Shown one piece after another: positions 1 through 7,864 of a DNA stretch of 27,852 nucleotides. Under the pieces are notes generated by a model that saw nothing but the letters and a program-made list of their open reading frames with translations, was not told where the DNA came from and searched no databases. Position 1 is the stretch's first letter. The number at the start of each line of letters is the position of its first letter. The position numbers and the translations under genes are program-made. The DNA comes from Phycisphaerales bacterium UBA6054 (GTDB lineage: Bacteria; Planctomycetota; Phycisphaerae; Phycisphaerales; UBA1924): NCBI GenBank assembly GCA_002429045.1, contig DIYM01000052.1:1-27852 (forward strand). Direction: 5' to 3'.

Positions 1-912
1 GCTCGGCACGCGGCGGCCCTGGGCGCCGAGCCGATCCTGCTGACCGCCCTGCCCCGAGATCCCGGCGCGGTCGTCCCGCTGCGAGAAAGGATGGAACGCG
101 ACGGGATCAGGCTGGTGTTCGTCGACCAGGAAACACCCATCGCGTGCAAGCAGCGGATGCTGGTGGGCAGCGAGAAGGTGGTCAAGATCGATTGGGTCCG
201 CAAGGCCGTGCTCGATGCGCAGCAGCAGGAACGCCTCGTCGATCTGGCGGGCGTGTGCTCCAGGGACTGCGACGCCGCGATCGTCACAGACTTCGGGCTC
301 GGCCTGTTCAGCCCGACCGTGCTGACGCGGCTGACCTCGGTCCTCCGAGAGCGGGTCGGAACGCTCACCGGCGACGTATCGGGTCAGCGCAGCCACCTCG
401 GCGCGATGCGAGGCATGGATCTGGTCGCGCCGTCGGAATCGGAGCTGCGTCAGGCCTCTCGCCTGCACGATGAGTCGTTGCCCGCCGTCGCGTGGAAGCA
501 CATCGAATCGACACAGACGCGTGCCCTTCTGGTCACGATGGGCAGCGAGGGGCTCGTGGCGTTCCGCCCCATCCAGGGCGAACGCAGCACCGGGTCGGAC
601 GGCTGGGCGACGCGGGTCGTGGGCGAGCACGTGCCCGCGTTGGCGACCCACGCGGTCGACGCGTTGGGATGCGGAGACGCGCTGCTGACGGCGTCCACGC
701 TCACGCTCGCCTCGGGCGGCTCGATCACCCAGGCGGCGTTCGTGGGCTCGGTCGCGGCCTGGATTCACGGCTCGCGGATGGGCAACCTGCCGGTCGACAT
801 CGCGACGCTCCGGCGTCGGATCGAGGGGCTGGGCGGGCACACGCTGAGTTTCGTGCCCGCGGACGTTCTGGCCGCACAGCGGACCGGGGCTGCAGCCTCG
901 GCCGCATCGTGA
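1..912 (+). CDS. PfkB-family sugar kinase, HldE/RfaE kinase-domain type (5' partial)
   Basis: The frame is open from base 1, so the gene begins upstream of the window; the ATG at 91 is internal. The visible 303 residues match the C-terminal two thirds of a ribokinase-fold kinase of the type that phosphorylates D-glycero-D-manno-heptose 7-phosphate at O1 (HldE N-terminal domain). Alignable blocks are VTDFGLGLFSPTVL (the 'SDYGKG' strand), LVAPSESELRQAS (the 'TPN..E' block), ALLVTMGSEGLVAF, and DALGCGDALLTA, which is the DxxGxGD anion-hole and catalytic-base motif with the base at visible residue 226. The usual GAGD reads GCGD. The protein stops soon after the kinase fold, so no C-terminal nucleotidylyltransferase domain follows, unlike bifunctional HldE. 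The glycosyltransferase 49 bp downstream on the same strand supports an envelope-sugar role. Another PfkB sugar kinase is possible; the substrate is inferred. Confidence 0.72.
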   Translation, partial: ARHAAALGAEPILLTALPRDPGAVVPLRERMERDGIRLVFVDQETPIACKQRMLVGSEKVVKIDWVRKAVLDAQQQERLVDLAGVCSRDCDAAIVTDFGLGLFSPTVLTRLTSVLRERVGTLTGDVSGQRSHLGAMRGMDLVAPSESELRQASRLHDESLPAVAWKHIESTQTRALLVTMGSEGLVAFRPIQGERSTGSDGWATRVVGEHVPALATHAVDALGCGDALLTASTLTLASGGSITQAAFVGSVAAWIHGSRMGNLPVDIATLRRRIEGLGGHTLSFVPADVLAAQRTGAAASAAS

Positions 913-961
913 CGATGGACTGATCAGAGCCCCACACCGATGATCCAGCCCGGAGTCCTGA

Positions 962-2074
962 ATGCGCAACGATCGACCCAGAATCTGTTTCGTCATCCCG
1001 ACCTGCAACAGGGCGAGAGAGCTGTCCGAGACGCTCCGCGTGCTGGGCACGCTCGACCTGGATGCCCGGGTGCTGATCGTTGACAACGGTTCGGACGCGC
1101 CGCCGCTGGTCCCGGGCGAACTCCGCAACGGTGTCCCGGTCGAGCTCGAGTGCCTGAACTTCAACGAGGGGACCGCGGCCCGCAACCGTGTGATCGGCCG
1201 CACCGACGCGGACTGGATCGTGATGCTCGACGACGATTCCTACCCCGTCGATGATCGGTTCATCGATGCGCTCGGCCAAGCGCCCGAGGACGCTTGGGTC
1301 GTCAGCGCGGATGTGCGATTGCCGGGCAGCGGCACCCGCGAGATGGGCGGGCTGCCCGAGGTCTTCGTCGGGTGTGGCGCCGCGATCCGACGCAACGCGT
1401 TCGAGGTCCTGGGGGGGTACGACGCGTCGTTCGGGTACTACGCGGAGGAGTACGACTTCGCGGCCCGGGTGGTGCTCGGTGGCGGTCGCGTGCATTTCGA
1501 TCCGCGATTCCGTGTGGACCACATGAAATCATCGGCCGGGCGCGACATGGATGTCATCGTCCGGCGCCTCGTCCGCAACAACGGGTGGGTGATGCAGCGG
1601 TACGCCCCCGAGCACGAGCGTCGCGCCCAGCTGCGGGAGATCCGCCGACGGTGCCGGTTGATCGCGGGACGCGAGGGCGCCCGCGACGGCTGCCGGCTCG
1701 GGCTCGAAGACCTCCGCGCGACGGTCCAGAACCAGCCACGCCGAACCATGTCGCAGCGTCAGTTCGATCGTTTCACAGGGTTGGCCGCCGCCCGCGAAGC
1801 GCTGGTTGCGGCCCATGCGGACCGCGCCTTCGGCACCGCCGCGATCACGCATGAGGGCAAGAACGCCTGGTGCGTCCGCCGCGTGCTCGATGAACTCGGT
1901 GTCCGGATGGTCCCCGAGCATGAAGCCGAGGTGCTCGTGATCGGAACGATGTCGCCCGGCCCGATGCTCGACGCGGTGGAGGCGTGCGAAGACCGCCCCG
2001 GGCGTGTGATCGCCCCCTGGGTCTCGGCGGGCGTGACGCACCGGGCCGCTCGGGGCCTGCTTCAGGCGGGCTGA
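962..2074 (+). CDS. Family 2 glycosyltransferase
   Basis: A 370-residue GT-A fold transferase. The N-terminus reads ICFVIPTCNRARELSETL, the first beta strand of GT2 enzymes. TAARNRVIGRTDADWIVMLD leads into the metal- and nucleotide-binding DDD at residues 90-92. The acceptor-side block GGYDASFGYYAEEYDFAARV contains the ED-type catalytic region. No transmembrane segment or signal peptide is seen, so it is probably cytoplasmic or peripheral. The last ~140 residues (about 230-370) lie beyond the GT2 fold; they are partly basic and helical and end in a beta-alpha-beta-like stretch around VLVIGTMSPGPMLDAV that I cannot assign. The start ATG is supported by a GGAG ribosome site 8-11 nt upstream. 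It follows the sugar kinase by 49 bp and is probably cotranscribed. The sugar and acceptor are unknown. Confidence 0.85.
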   Translation: MRNDRPRICFVIPTCNRARELSETLRVLGTLDLDARVLIVDNGSDAPPLVPGELRNGVPVELECLNFNEGTAARNRVIGRTDADWIVMLDDDSYPVDDRFIDALGQAPEDAWVVSADVRLPGSGTREMGGLPEVFVGCGAAIRRNAFEVLGGYDASFGYYAEEYDFAARVVLGGGRVHFDPRFRVDHMKSSAGRDMDVIVRRLVRNNGWVMQRYAPEHERRAQLREIRRRCRLIAGREGARDGCRLGLEDLRATVQNQPRRTMSQRQFDRFTGLAAAREALVAAHADRAFGTAAITHEGKNAWCVRRVLDELGVRMVPEHEAEVLVIGTMSPGPMLDAVEACEDRPGRVIAPWVSAGVTHRAARGLLQAG

Positions 2075-2143
2075 GCCCGTGTCCGGCGAGGATCGGGGCT
2101 CGGCGAGGGGCGGGCTCGAATCCTGACGGCACCCAAACAAACA

Positions 2144-2173
2144 CTGGCATGCCTGTTCGGTCTTTGATACGAT
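2144..2173 (+). promoter_or_regulatory. Promoter of the YifB gene, leaderless geometry
   Basis: CTGGCA (2144-2149), an 18-nt spacer, then TACGAT (2168-2173). Only six bases separate the -10 box from the ATG at 2180, so transcription should begin at or within a base or two of the start codon. There is no Shine-Dalgarno sequence. Confidence 0.55.
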
Positions 2174-2179
2174 CCGCCC

Positions 2180-3694
2180 ATGATCGCCAAGATCCGCTCG
2201 TTCCTCCTGCACGGCATCGACGCACTCGGGTGCGAGGTCGAGATCGATATCGATGACTCGCAGATCGACCGGGAGACCGTGGTGGGGCTCCCCGACGCGG
2301 CGGTCCGCGAGTCGATCGAGCGTGTCCGGGCAGCGATGGGCAACTCGGGTTATCCGCAGCCCAAGGGGCGTGTGCTGATCAACCTTGCGCCCGCGGATGT
2401 CCGCAAGGAGGGGCCCATGTACGACCTGCCGTTCGCGGTGGGGCTGCTGATGGCCCAGAACGCGGTCCCGCCCGGAGGGCTCGACCCGCGATCGGCGTTG
2501 TTGGCCGGTGAGCTGGCCCTCGACGGGCGCGTCCGCCCGATCCGCGGTGCCCTGGCGGCGGCCGACCTGGCCCGATCGATGGGGCTGGAAACGATCGTGC
2601 TCCCGAGCGAGAACGCTCGGGAAGCGGCGGTGGTGCCGGGGATCTCGGTGTTCGGGGTGGGCACGCTGGCTGAGGTGGTCGGGCTGCTGTCGGGGCAGAT
2701 CGAGGCCGAGCCGATGCCACCGCTGGACGTTGCGGGGATGCTCGCGGAGACCTCGCCGGGCGTGGATTTCTCGGAAGTCAAGGGGCAGGAATCGGTCAAG
2801 CGGGCGTTGGTTATCGCGGCTTCCGGGCAGCACAACCTCCTCATGCTGGGTCCGGCGGGTACGGGCAAAACCATGATGGCCAAGGCGTTGCCCGGAATCC
2901 TCCCGTCGCTGACGCCCGAGGAAGCGATCGACGTCACGCGGATCTACTCGGCCGCGGGGCAGCTCGACCGGGGCAAGGGCCTGGTCGCGTCTCGCCCGGT
3001 CCGCACGCCGCACCACACGGCGAGTTCCCCGGCGATCGTGGGGGGCGGTATGGTGCCGCGTGCGGGTGAGATCTCGCTTGCCCATCACGGGGTGCTCTTC
3101 TTGGACGAGCTGGCCGAGTTCCCCCGGGGCGTGCTCGAGACGCTGCGCCAGCCGCTCGAGGATCATGTGGTGACCATCGCCCGCGCGTACGGCACGGTGC
3201 GGTTCCCGGCATCGTTTATGCTGGTCGCCGCGATGAACCCGACGCCACGCGGTGATGTGGCGCCGGGCGAGGTCGGCAAACGCGAGATGGAGCGGTATCT
3301 CTCCAAGCTCTCCGGCCCGCTGCTCGACCGCATCGATATCCATGTCGAAGCTCCGGCGGTGCCCTTCGCCGAACTCGGCTCCAAGCAGCCCGGGACGAGC
3401 ACCGCCGAGCTGCGCGAGCGCGTGGACCGCGCGAAGGCCCACGCCCGGCGGCGTCAGGGCGCCACGCCCAACGCACGCCTGCGCGGCAAGGACCTAGACA
3501 GGCTCGTCGAGCTCAAGCCGGCGGCACGGACCCTGCTCGAGCAAGCGCTCGCCCAGCTGGGGCTGAGCGCGCGGGCGTACGACAAGGTCCGGCGTACCGC
3601 ACGCACGATCGCGGACATCGATACGAGCGACGAGGTCCGCCCAGAGCACGTGGCAGAGGCGGTGCAGTACCGCCTGCTCGATCGGCGGGTTTGA
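2180..3694 (+). CDS. YifB/ComM-family Mg-chelatase-like AAA+ ATPase
   Basis: 504 residues, the normal length for the YifB/ComM family. An N-terminal ChlI/Lon-protease-like domain (about residues 20-170) begins MIAKIRSFLLHGIDALGCEV, where family members usually read 'G...VEVDI..GLP'; here VVGLPDAAVRESIERVRAA is clear. The central AAA+ module has Walker A GPAGTGKT at 224-231 and Walker B VLFLDEL with its Asp at 309, and the sequence HHTASSPAIVGGG typical of Mg-chelatase ATPases. The C-terminal helical Mg_chelatase_C domain ends near RTARTIADID. ComM proteins are hexameric helicases that drive branch migration of incoming DNA during natural transformation; YifB in non-transformable bacteria is less well understood. 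The start is fixed by the -10 box six bases upstream. The gene appears to be transcribed on its own. Confidence 0.93.
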   Translation: MIAKIRSFLLHGIDALGCEVEIDIDDSQIDRETVVGLPDAAVRESIERVRAAMGNSGYPQPKGRVLINLAPADVRKEGPMYDLPFAVGLLMAQNAVPPGGLDPRSALLAGELALDGRVRPIRGALAAADLARSMGLETIVLPSENAREAAVVPGISVFGVGTLAEVVGLLSGQIEAEPMPPLDVAGMLAETSPGVDFSEVKGQESVKRALVIAASGQHNLLMLGPAGTGKTMMAKALPGILPSLTPEEAIDVTRIYSAAGQLDRGKGLVASRPVRTPHHTASSPAIVGGGMVPRAGEISLAHHGVLFLDELAEFPRGVLETLRQPLEDHVVTIARAYGTVRFPASFMLVAAMNPTPRGDVAPGEVGKREMERYLSKLSGPLLDRIDIHVEAPAVPFAELGSKQPGTSTAELRERVDRAKAHARRRQGATPNARLRGKDLDRLVELKPAARTLLEQALAQLGLSARAYDKVRRTARTIADIDTSDEVRPEHVAEAVQYRLLDRRV

Positions 3695-3706
3695 GCTCAC
3701 GCCGAG

Positions 3707-3712
3707 TAGAAT
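3707..3712 (+). promoter_or_regulatory. -10 box of the zinc-ribbon gene, leaderless geometry
   Basis: TAGAAT ends six bases before the GTG at 3719 and directly follows the stop of the upstream gene (3694). No convincing -35 hexamer and no Shine-Dalgarno sequence are visible. Confidence 0.45.
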
Positions 3713-3718
3713 CTGTGC

Positions 3719-4183
3719 GTGAACGAGCGTGATCGCCTCATCGGGTACCTCAACGGGCGTGATGCGCCGTGCCCGGGTTGTGGGTACAACCTGCGCGGGC
3801 TCCGATCGATGACATGCCCCGAGTGCGACGAGCCGCTCTCGATCAGATCGATCAAGTACGTCCGGAAGGACCCCCGCACGCCGAGCTTCCTTGTCGGGGC
3901 GATCGGCTTTGTGCCCGCGGCACTGCTGCTGGTTTGGACTTGGCTGGACGCGTGGAACTGGCCGCGTTTTTTCCCGCGCGGGCGTCTTCCCAACGCGGAC
4001 GATCTGCGTCTGGTGTTCCTGATGCTCGTGACGCTCGGTGTCGCGGCGGGCTTCTGGAAGTGGTTCGATTGGGCGGAGGAGATGACCGGTCGGTCGCCTC
4101 GGTTCCGCTGGGGCTGGGCGTGCGCGTGCTGGCTTGGGATTCCCGCGGCGTTGGTCGCGGGGCGAGTCATGGGTCGGTGGTGA
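3719..4183 (+). CDS. Zinc-ribbon membrane protein of unknown function
   Basis: 154 residues starting at GTG. The N-terminus carries a four-cysteine zinc ribbon, CPGCGYNLRGL then CPEC, with Cys at 18, 21, 33 and 36. This is followed by a short linker and three probable membrane segments: about residues 59-82 (FLVGAIGFVPAALLLVWTW), 98-118 (LVFLMLVTLGVAAGFWKWF) and 133-151 (WACACWLGIPAALVAG). The CGYNLRGL ribbon attached to a few transmembrane helices is a recurring architecture in planctomycete genomes, without an assigned function that I know of. The ribbon would sit at the cytoplasmic face if the N-terminus is inside. The gene lies 24 bp after the YifB gene but has its own -10-like box. It is real on coding grounds; the role is unknown. 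Confidence 0.78.
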   Translation: MNERDRLIGYLNGRDAPCPGCGYNLRGLRSMTCPECDEPLSIRSIKYVRKDPRTPSFLVGAIGFVPAALLLVWTWLDAWNWPRFFPRGRLPNADDLRLVFLMLVTLGVAAGFWKWFDWAEEMTGRSPRFRWGWACACWLGIPAALVAGRVMGRW

Positions 4184-4220
4184 TTCCACGCCGATCGGTG
4201 TGCCGCCCGCGCTCGGGCGC

Positions 4221-4226
4221 TACGCT
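4221..4226 (+). promoter_or_regulatory. Candidate -10 box of the M1 peptidase gene
   Basis: TACGCT lies 30 bases before the ATG at 4257. In contrast to the leaderless genes nearby, this leaves a short leader containing GGAG 8 nt before the start. No clear -35 is seen. Confidence 0.35.
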
Positions 4227-4256
4227 CGGGCGTCTTCCCTCTCTGGAGTCCGATCG

Positions 4257-6278
4257 ATGCTCACGATGATCCGTTGTGCCGCGGCATGCGCGGCTGGGTT
4301 GGTGCTCTCCGCCTGCGCGACCGCGCCCGGCGCCCGCGTGTCATCCGGGCCGGTCAAGGACATGTCGGCGGTCGGCGCGGTCGACGAGGACTACCGCCGG
4401 GCCGGAAGACAGCCCACCGGGAGCATCTTCGAAGCGCTGGATCTGCCCACCCCGACCGAGCGGCGCCTCGGGTCCGGCGCCCCGGGCCCGGACTACTGGC
4501 AGCAGCGGGCGGACTACACCATCGAGGCGCGTCTCGACGCGGAGAACCGCGTGGTGTCGGCCAGCGTGACCATCGATTACCACAACAACTCGCCTCACGA
4601 GCTGGACTACATCTGGCTGCAGCTCGAGCAGAACCTGTTCCGCACCGATTCGATCGGGACGCTGCAGCGCACGCCCGGATCGGTGATGAAAATGCTCGAG
4701 GCAGAGTTCGACGGCGGGTACACGATCCGGAACATCCGCTCCGAGGGCGTCGCGGGTCAGGCGTTGATGATGTCGGCGTACGACACGCTGGCGCGCGTGG
4801 AGCTTCCCCGCCCGATCCAGCCACGCTCGAGGTTCGTGTTCTCGTTCGATTTCGAGTTCGAGATCCCCCCGCACCTCCGGCGCATGGGCAGCGAGGATGT
4901 CGAGCAGGGGCGGATCTTCGAGCTGGCCCAGTGGTTCCCCCACATCTGCAACTACGACGACGTGAACGGCTGGAACACCAAGCCCTACCTGGGCAGCGGC
5001 GAGTTCTACACCAACTTCGGGTCGTACGACGTCCGGCTCACGGTGCCCGCGACGCACATCGTCAGCGCGACCGGCACGCTCCGGAACCCGCACGAGGTCC
5101 TGACCGCGAAGCAGCGGTCGCTGCTAGAGCGGGCCCTGGCGTCCGACGAGCCGGTGCGGATCATCTCGGCCGCGGAGGTGGGCACGCCCGGTGTCCGCCC
5201 GCGTACGGACGGGATGATGACGTGGCATTACACGGCCGACAGTGTGCGCACGTTCGCGTGGGCGAGCAGCGACGCGTTCATCTGGGACGCCGCCGGCGCG
5301 AGCGTGACCGATCTCGACGGCACGGCCCGGCGGGTCATGTGCCAGTCGCTGTACCCGAAGGAGGCGATCGTCTGGGACATGGACCACGAGGGGGGCGGAT
5401 CGACCCGGGCCGTGAAGCACTCGGTCGAGTTCTATTCCGAGTTCCTGTGGCCCTATCCCTACCCGATCATGTCGAACATCAACGGGCCCGAGGGCGGCAT
5501 GGAGTACCCGATGATCATGTTCTGCGGGTCGCGCGAGAACGTCCGCGGGATGGTCGGTGTGACCGACCATGAGGTCGGGCACACCTGGTTCCCGATGGTG
5601 CTCAACAGCGATGAGCGCCGGTACATGTGGCAGGACGAGGGCTTCAACACGTTCATCAACATCTACTCGATCGCGGCGTACAACAACGAGCCGGTGAGCA
5701 TCGAGCGTCACCTGCAGCAGGCGGTCGAGATCACATCGGCGGCGCACAGCCAGCCCATCGCCACCCAGCCCGACCGGCACTGGTCGAGATGGGTCGGGGG
5801 CCTGAACTACCGCAAGACGGGGCTCGGGCTGTACCTGTTGCGTGAGAGGATCCTGGGGCGCGAGCGGTTCGACAGGGCGTTCGGGGACTACATCCGGCGT
5901 TGGGCGTTCAAGCACCCGCAGCCCAGCGATTTCTTCCGCACGATGGAGGACGCCGCGGGCGTCGATCTGGCGTGGTTCTGGCGGGGCTGGTTCCTCGAGT
6001 CCGCGCAACTCGATCAATCGATCGCGGGCGTGAACAACCGCGGCGAGGACGCCATCGTGGTGCTCGACAACCGCGGGCGGATGGTCATGCCCGTGTTCTT
6101 GCGGATCGAGTATCGTGACGGGAGCACGCAGGACATCGACCTGCCGGTCGAGATCTGGAACACCACGGACCGCTGGCAGGCGCGCATCGATACGAACGGG
6201 CGGGCGATCCGGTCGGTCGAGATCGACCCCGAGCGGGTCTTGCCCGATCTCGACCGCTCGAACAACCGTTGGCGTTGA
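4257..6278 (+). CDS. M1-family zinc metallopeptidase lipoprotein
   Basis: 673 residues from the ATG at 4257; the open frame runs back to 4134, but only this start puts a lipoprotein signal at the N-terminus (MLTMIRCAAACAAGLVLSAC, lipobox LSAC, lipidated Cys20) and has GGAG 8 nt upstream. Alanine after the Cys suggests outer-membrane sorting by analogy with E. coli. The catalytic site is complete: HEVGH at 438-442 and, exactly 18 residues on, the third zinc ligand Glu461 in WQDEGF. The aminopeptidase exopeptidase motif usually written GAMEN is GGMEY at 413-417, keeping the Glu. The N-terminal half (about 75-300) is the beta-sandwich domain and the C-terminus is a short helical and strand region. 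It probably trims N-termini of peptides in the periplasm. The substrate is unknown. The gene is followed by a terminator and converges on pgpA. Confidence 0.92.
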   Translation: MLTMIRCAAACAAGLVLSACATAPGARVSSGPVKDMSAVGAVDEDYRRAGRQPTGSIFEALDLPTPTERRLGSGAPGPDYWQQRADYTIEARLDAENRVVSASVTIDYHNNSPHELDYIWLQLEQNLFRTDSIGTLQRTPGSVMKMLEAEFDGGYTIRNIRSEGVAGQALMMSAYDTLARVELPRPIQPRSRFVFSFDFEFEIPPHLRRMGSEDVEQGRIFELAQWFPHICNYDDVNGWNTKPYLGSGEFYTNFGSYDVRLTVPATHIVSATGTLRNPHEVLTAKQRSLLERALASDEPVRIISAAEVGTPGVRPRTDGMMTWHYTADSVRTFAWASSDAFIWDAAGASVTDLDGTARRVMCQSLYPKEAIVWDMDHEGGGSTRAVKHSVEFYSEFLWPYPYPIMSNINGPEGGMEYPMIMFCGSRENVRGMVGVTDHEVGHTWFPMVLNSDERRYMWQDEGFNTFINIYSIAAYNNEPVSIERHLQQAVEITSAAHSQPIATQPDRHWSRWVGGLNYRKTGLGLYLLRERILGRERFDRAFGDYIRRWAFKHPQPSDFFRTMEDAAGVDLAWFWRGWFLESAQLDQSIAGVNNRGEDAIVVLDNRGRMVMPVFLRIEYRDGSTQDIDLPVEIWNTTDRWQARIDTNGRAIRSVEIDPERVLPDLDRSNNRWR

Positions 6279-6300
6279 TCGGCGGGCGATGCCCGTATGG

Positions 6301-6330
6301 AAACCCCGGGTGTTGATCGGGGGTTTTCTT
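6301..6330 (+). terminator. Rho-independent-like terminator after the M1 peptidase
   Basis: AAACCCC (6301-6307) can pair with GGGGTTT (6320-6326) around a 12-nt loop, followed by a short T-rich tail (TCTT). It sits 22 bp past the stop codon, in the 74-bp gap between two convergent genes, where a terminator is expected. Confidence 0.6.
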
Positions 6331-6352
6331 GTGGCGTGCGGCGAGGGGTTGT

Positions 6353-6865
6353 TTACATCAGCAGGAACACGATCCATGCGACTGCGCCGGCCTGGGCAGC
6401 CGCCACGAGGTCGTCGAGCAGGATGCCCCACCCGCCCGGGATCCTCTGCATGCCCCACGCCGGGGGGAGTTTGGCGATGTCGAAGGCGCGGAACAGCACG
6501 AACGCGCCCGCGAGGGTTGTGACCACGAAGAACGGTTCGTTGCCCAGCAGCGCGGGGGGCATCAGGAGCAGCGTGAGCGCCATGCCCGCGGTCTCGTCGG
6601 CAACGACGGGGGAGGGGTCCTTGCCCCATCGCGCCTCGGCACCGTCCGCGCCGGTGATGCACACCGCCGAGAACGCGATCAGGAACGCGACCATGGCCAG
6701 CGTGTGGATCCACCACAGGCCCGTATCGGGCCCGGCGCCGGAGATCACGAGGATCGCGGACACGACGACGGGGGGCAGCGAGCCCCACGTCCCCGAGGCG
6801 GGGCGCATGTGACCGAGGCCTCCGGTGGTGAGGACGAGTTCCTGCACGGGGTCGGGTCGGTTCAT
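6353..6865 (-). CDS. pgpA: Phosphatidylglycerophosphatase A
   Basis: 170 residues. It dephosphorylates phosphatidylglycerol phosphate to phosphatidylglycerol at the inner membrane. The family pattern is clear: GLGHMRPASGTWGSLPP near the N-terminus (the usual 'GtGySPkaPGTwGSL'), DPSPVVADETAGMALTL (the catalytic Asp/Glu block 'DPxxIVxDExxG'), RAFDIAKLPPAWGMQRIPGG (usual 'RxFDixKPxPi...GG') and GILLDDLVAA (usual 'GIMlDDliA'). Three or four hydrophobic segments are visible, including the C-terminal AAAQAGAVAWIVFLLM. A longer open frame extends upstream to 7468, but only the ATG at 6865 gives the family N-terminus and has a GGAG-like site in front. It lies 41 bp downstream of pgsA on the same strand, so the operon performs synthesis and dephosphorylation in sequence. 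Confidence 0.93.
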   Translation of the reverse strand: MNRPDPVQELVLTTGGLGHMRPASGTWGSLPPVVVSAILVISGAGPDTGLWWIHTLAMVAFLIAFSAVCITGADGAEARWGKDPSPVVADETAGMALTLLLMPPALLGNEPFFVVTTLAGAFVLFRAFDIAKLPPAWGMQRIPGGWGILLDDLVAAAQAGAVAWIVFLLM

Positions 6866-6906
6866 CGGGGCTCCGTGGGTGCGGCAGGTGATTGCGCAGA
6901 AGCGAC

Positions 6907-7755
6907 TTAGCGCCGTCCCTTGCCCTGTCCGCCCTTGGCTTTGTTGCGTTTGGGCTTGGCCGCGGACTTGGGGCTCGGGCTGGCGGTGGGCTTGCGGGTC
7001 TTCTGGCTGCCGAACGCCTGGATCAGTTTCCGCTGCTGCTCGACGGTGTGCTGGAGAGCCCGCCCGATGTACGGGAACGCCGACAAGATGGTGACGATGG
7101 TGGTCGCCCATGCGAGGAGGACGAGCAGGGTGCGGGCGTTGGTGTCCGGTCGGGGATCGCCGAACGCGATGATGAGCAGGATCGCTGGGACGGCCACGGA
7201 TTGGAGGACCATCTTGGCTTTTCCCGACCAGCCCGCGGAGAAATCGACGCCCTCCGCCTCGTACGCGCCCCGGATCGATGTCACGAGGAGTTCGCGTGCG
7301 ACCATCGCGACCGCCATCCAGCCCGAGATCGCCGAGACCTGGATACGCCCGACGCCCTCGGCGATCGAGGTGAAGCCCGGGCCTGCGAGCATGATGAATG
7401 CGCCGAGCACCAGGAACTTGTCGGCGAACGGGTCCATGATGCGACCGAACTTGCTTTCTGCCTTCCATTTACGCGCCAGGTGCCCGTCGAGGGCGTCGGA
7501 GAGCGCCCCGACGATGAACAGGCACGCGGCTGTGACGAGGAGCGCCGCGGAGGCGTGGCTGAGGTCCCCGAGCCGATCCACCGCGGTTGGTTCCGCCCCG
7601 AGCGCCCGGGTGTTGATCGTCCCGAGCAGCCAGATAAACACGATCGCGAGCAGAACACGCGACATGGTGATCAGGTTCGGGACCTGGAGTTTCCGGCTCG
7701 GCGGCTGGGCCTGGAGCACCGGGCGTGCTTGCATCCTCATCTCGTGGGCTTTCAT
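6907..7755 (-). CDS. pgsA: CDP-diacylglycerol--glycerol-3-phosphate 3-phosphatidyltransferase
   Basis: 282 residues, longer than the usual ~180-200. It joins CDP-diacylglycerol and glycerol-3-phosphate to give phosphatidylglycerol phosphate. The complete CDP-alcohol phosphotransferase signature D-x2-DG-x2-AR-x8-G-x3-D-x3-D runs from Asp87 to Asp112 (metal ligands at 87, 90, 108, 112). PNLITMSRVLLAIVFIWLL at residues 26-44 is the first membrane helix, also typical of PgsA. The extra length comes from a ~20-residue N-terminal lead, a loop at about 48-68, and a basic tail of about 36 residues ending KAKGGQGKGRR, which may contact RNA or acidic lipid surfaces (speculative). pgpA follows 41 bp downstream. 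The start is favoured by a TACCAT box seven bases upstream. Confidence 0.92.
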   Translation of the reverse strand: MKAHEMRMQARPVLQAQPPSRKLQVPNLITMSRVLLAIVFIWLLGTINTRALGAEPTAVDRLGDLSHASAALLVTAACLFIVGALSDALDGHLARKWKAESKFGRIMDPFADKFLVLGAFIMLAGPGFTSIAEGVGRIQVSAISGWMAVAMVARELLVTSIRGAYEAEGVDFSAGWSGKAKMVLQSVAVPAILLIIAFGDPRPDTNARTLLVLLAWATTIVTILSAFPYIGRALQHTVEQQRKLIQAFGSQKTRKPTASPSPKSAAKPKRNKAKGGQGKGRR

Positions 7756-7762
7756 CGCGCCG

Positions 7763-7768
7763 ATGGTA
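7763..7768 (-). promoter_or_regulatory. -10 box of pgsA, leaderless geometry
   Basis: On the minus strand TACCAT ends seven bases before the ATG at 7755, with no Shine-Dalgarno sequence in between. It would drive pgsA-pgpA and lies in the 237-bp divergent region shared with nuoJ. Confidence 0.5.
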
Positions 7769-7834
7769 GGTCGTCGCCCGTCGCGGCAGCGGCACGTGCA
7801 GTCCGGTGTTCGGCCCGCCCTGGGGGCGCGGTTG

Positions 7835-7864
7835 GTGGACGCTCACGGCGGATGGCACTATCGT
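7835..7864 (+). promoter_or_regulatory. Possible promoter for the nuoJKLMN operon
   Basis: GTGGAC (7835-7840), an 18-nt spacer and TATCGT (7859-7864) is the best sigma-70-like pair in the 237 bp between pgsA and nuoJ. It would leave a leader of about 120 nt before the GTG at 7993. In GC-rich DNA this match is only suggestive. Confidence 0.28.

Noticed and set aside
2073..2117. GAGCCCG/CGGGCTC inverted repeat after the glycosyltransferase gene as a terminator
   Set aside because: The loop is 31 nt (17 nt in an alternative pairing) and no T-run follows; it is weak evidence in GC-rich DNA.
1529..3442. 637-codon minus-strand open frame opposite the glycosyltransferase and YifB genes
   Set aside because: It mirrors two well-supported plus-strand genes; its translation is dominated by Arg, His, Asp and Pro, typical of antisense frames in GC-rich DNA.
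5124..6788. 554-codon minus-strand open frame crossing the M1 peptidase and pgpA
   Set aside because: It is out of frame with pgpA and antisense to the M1 catalytic region.
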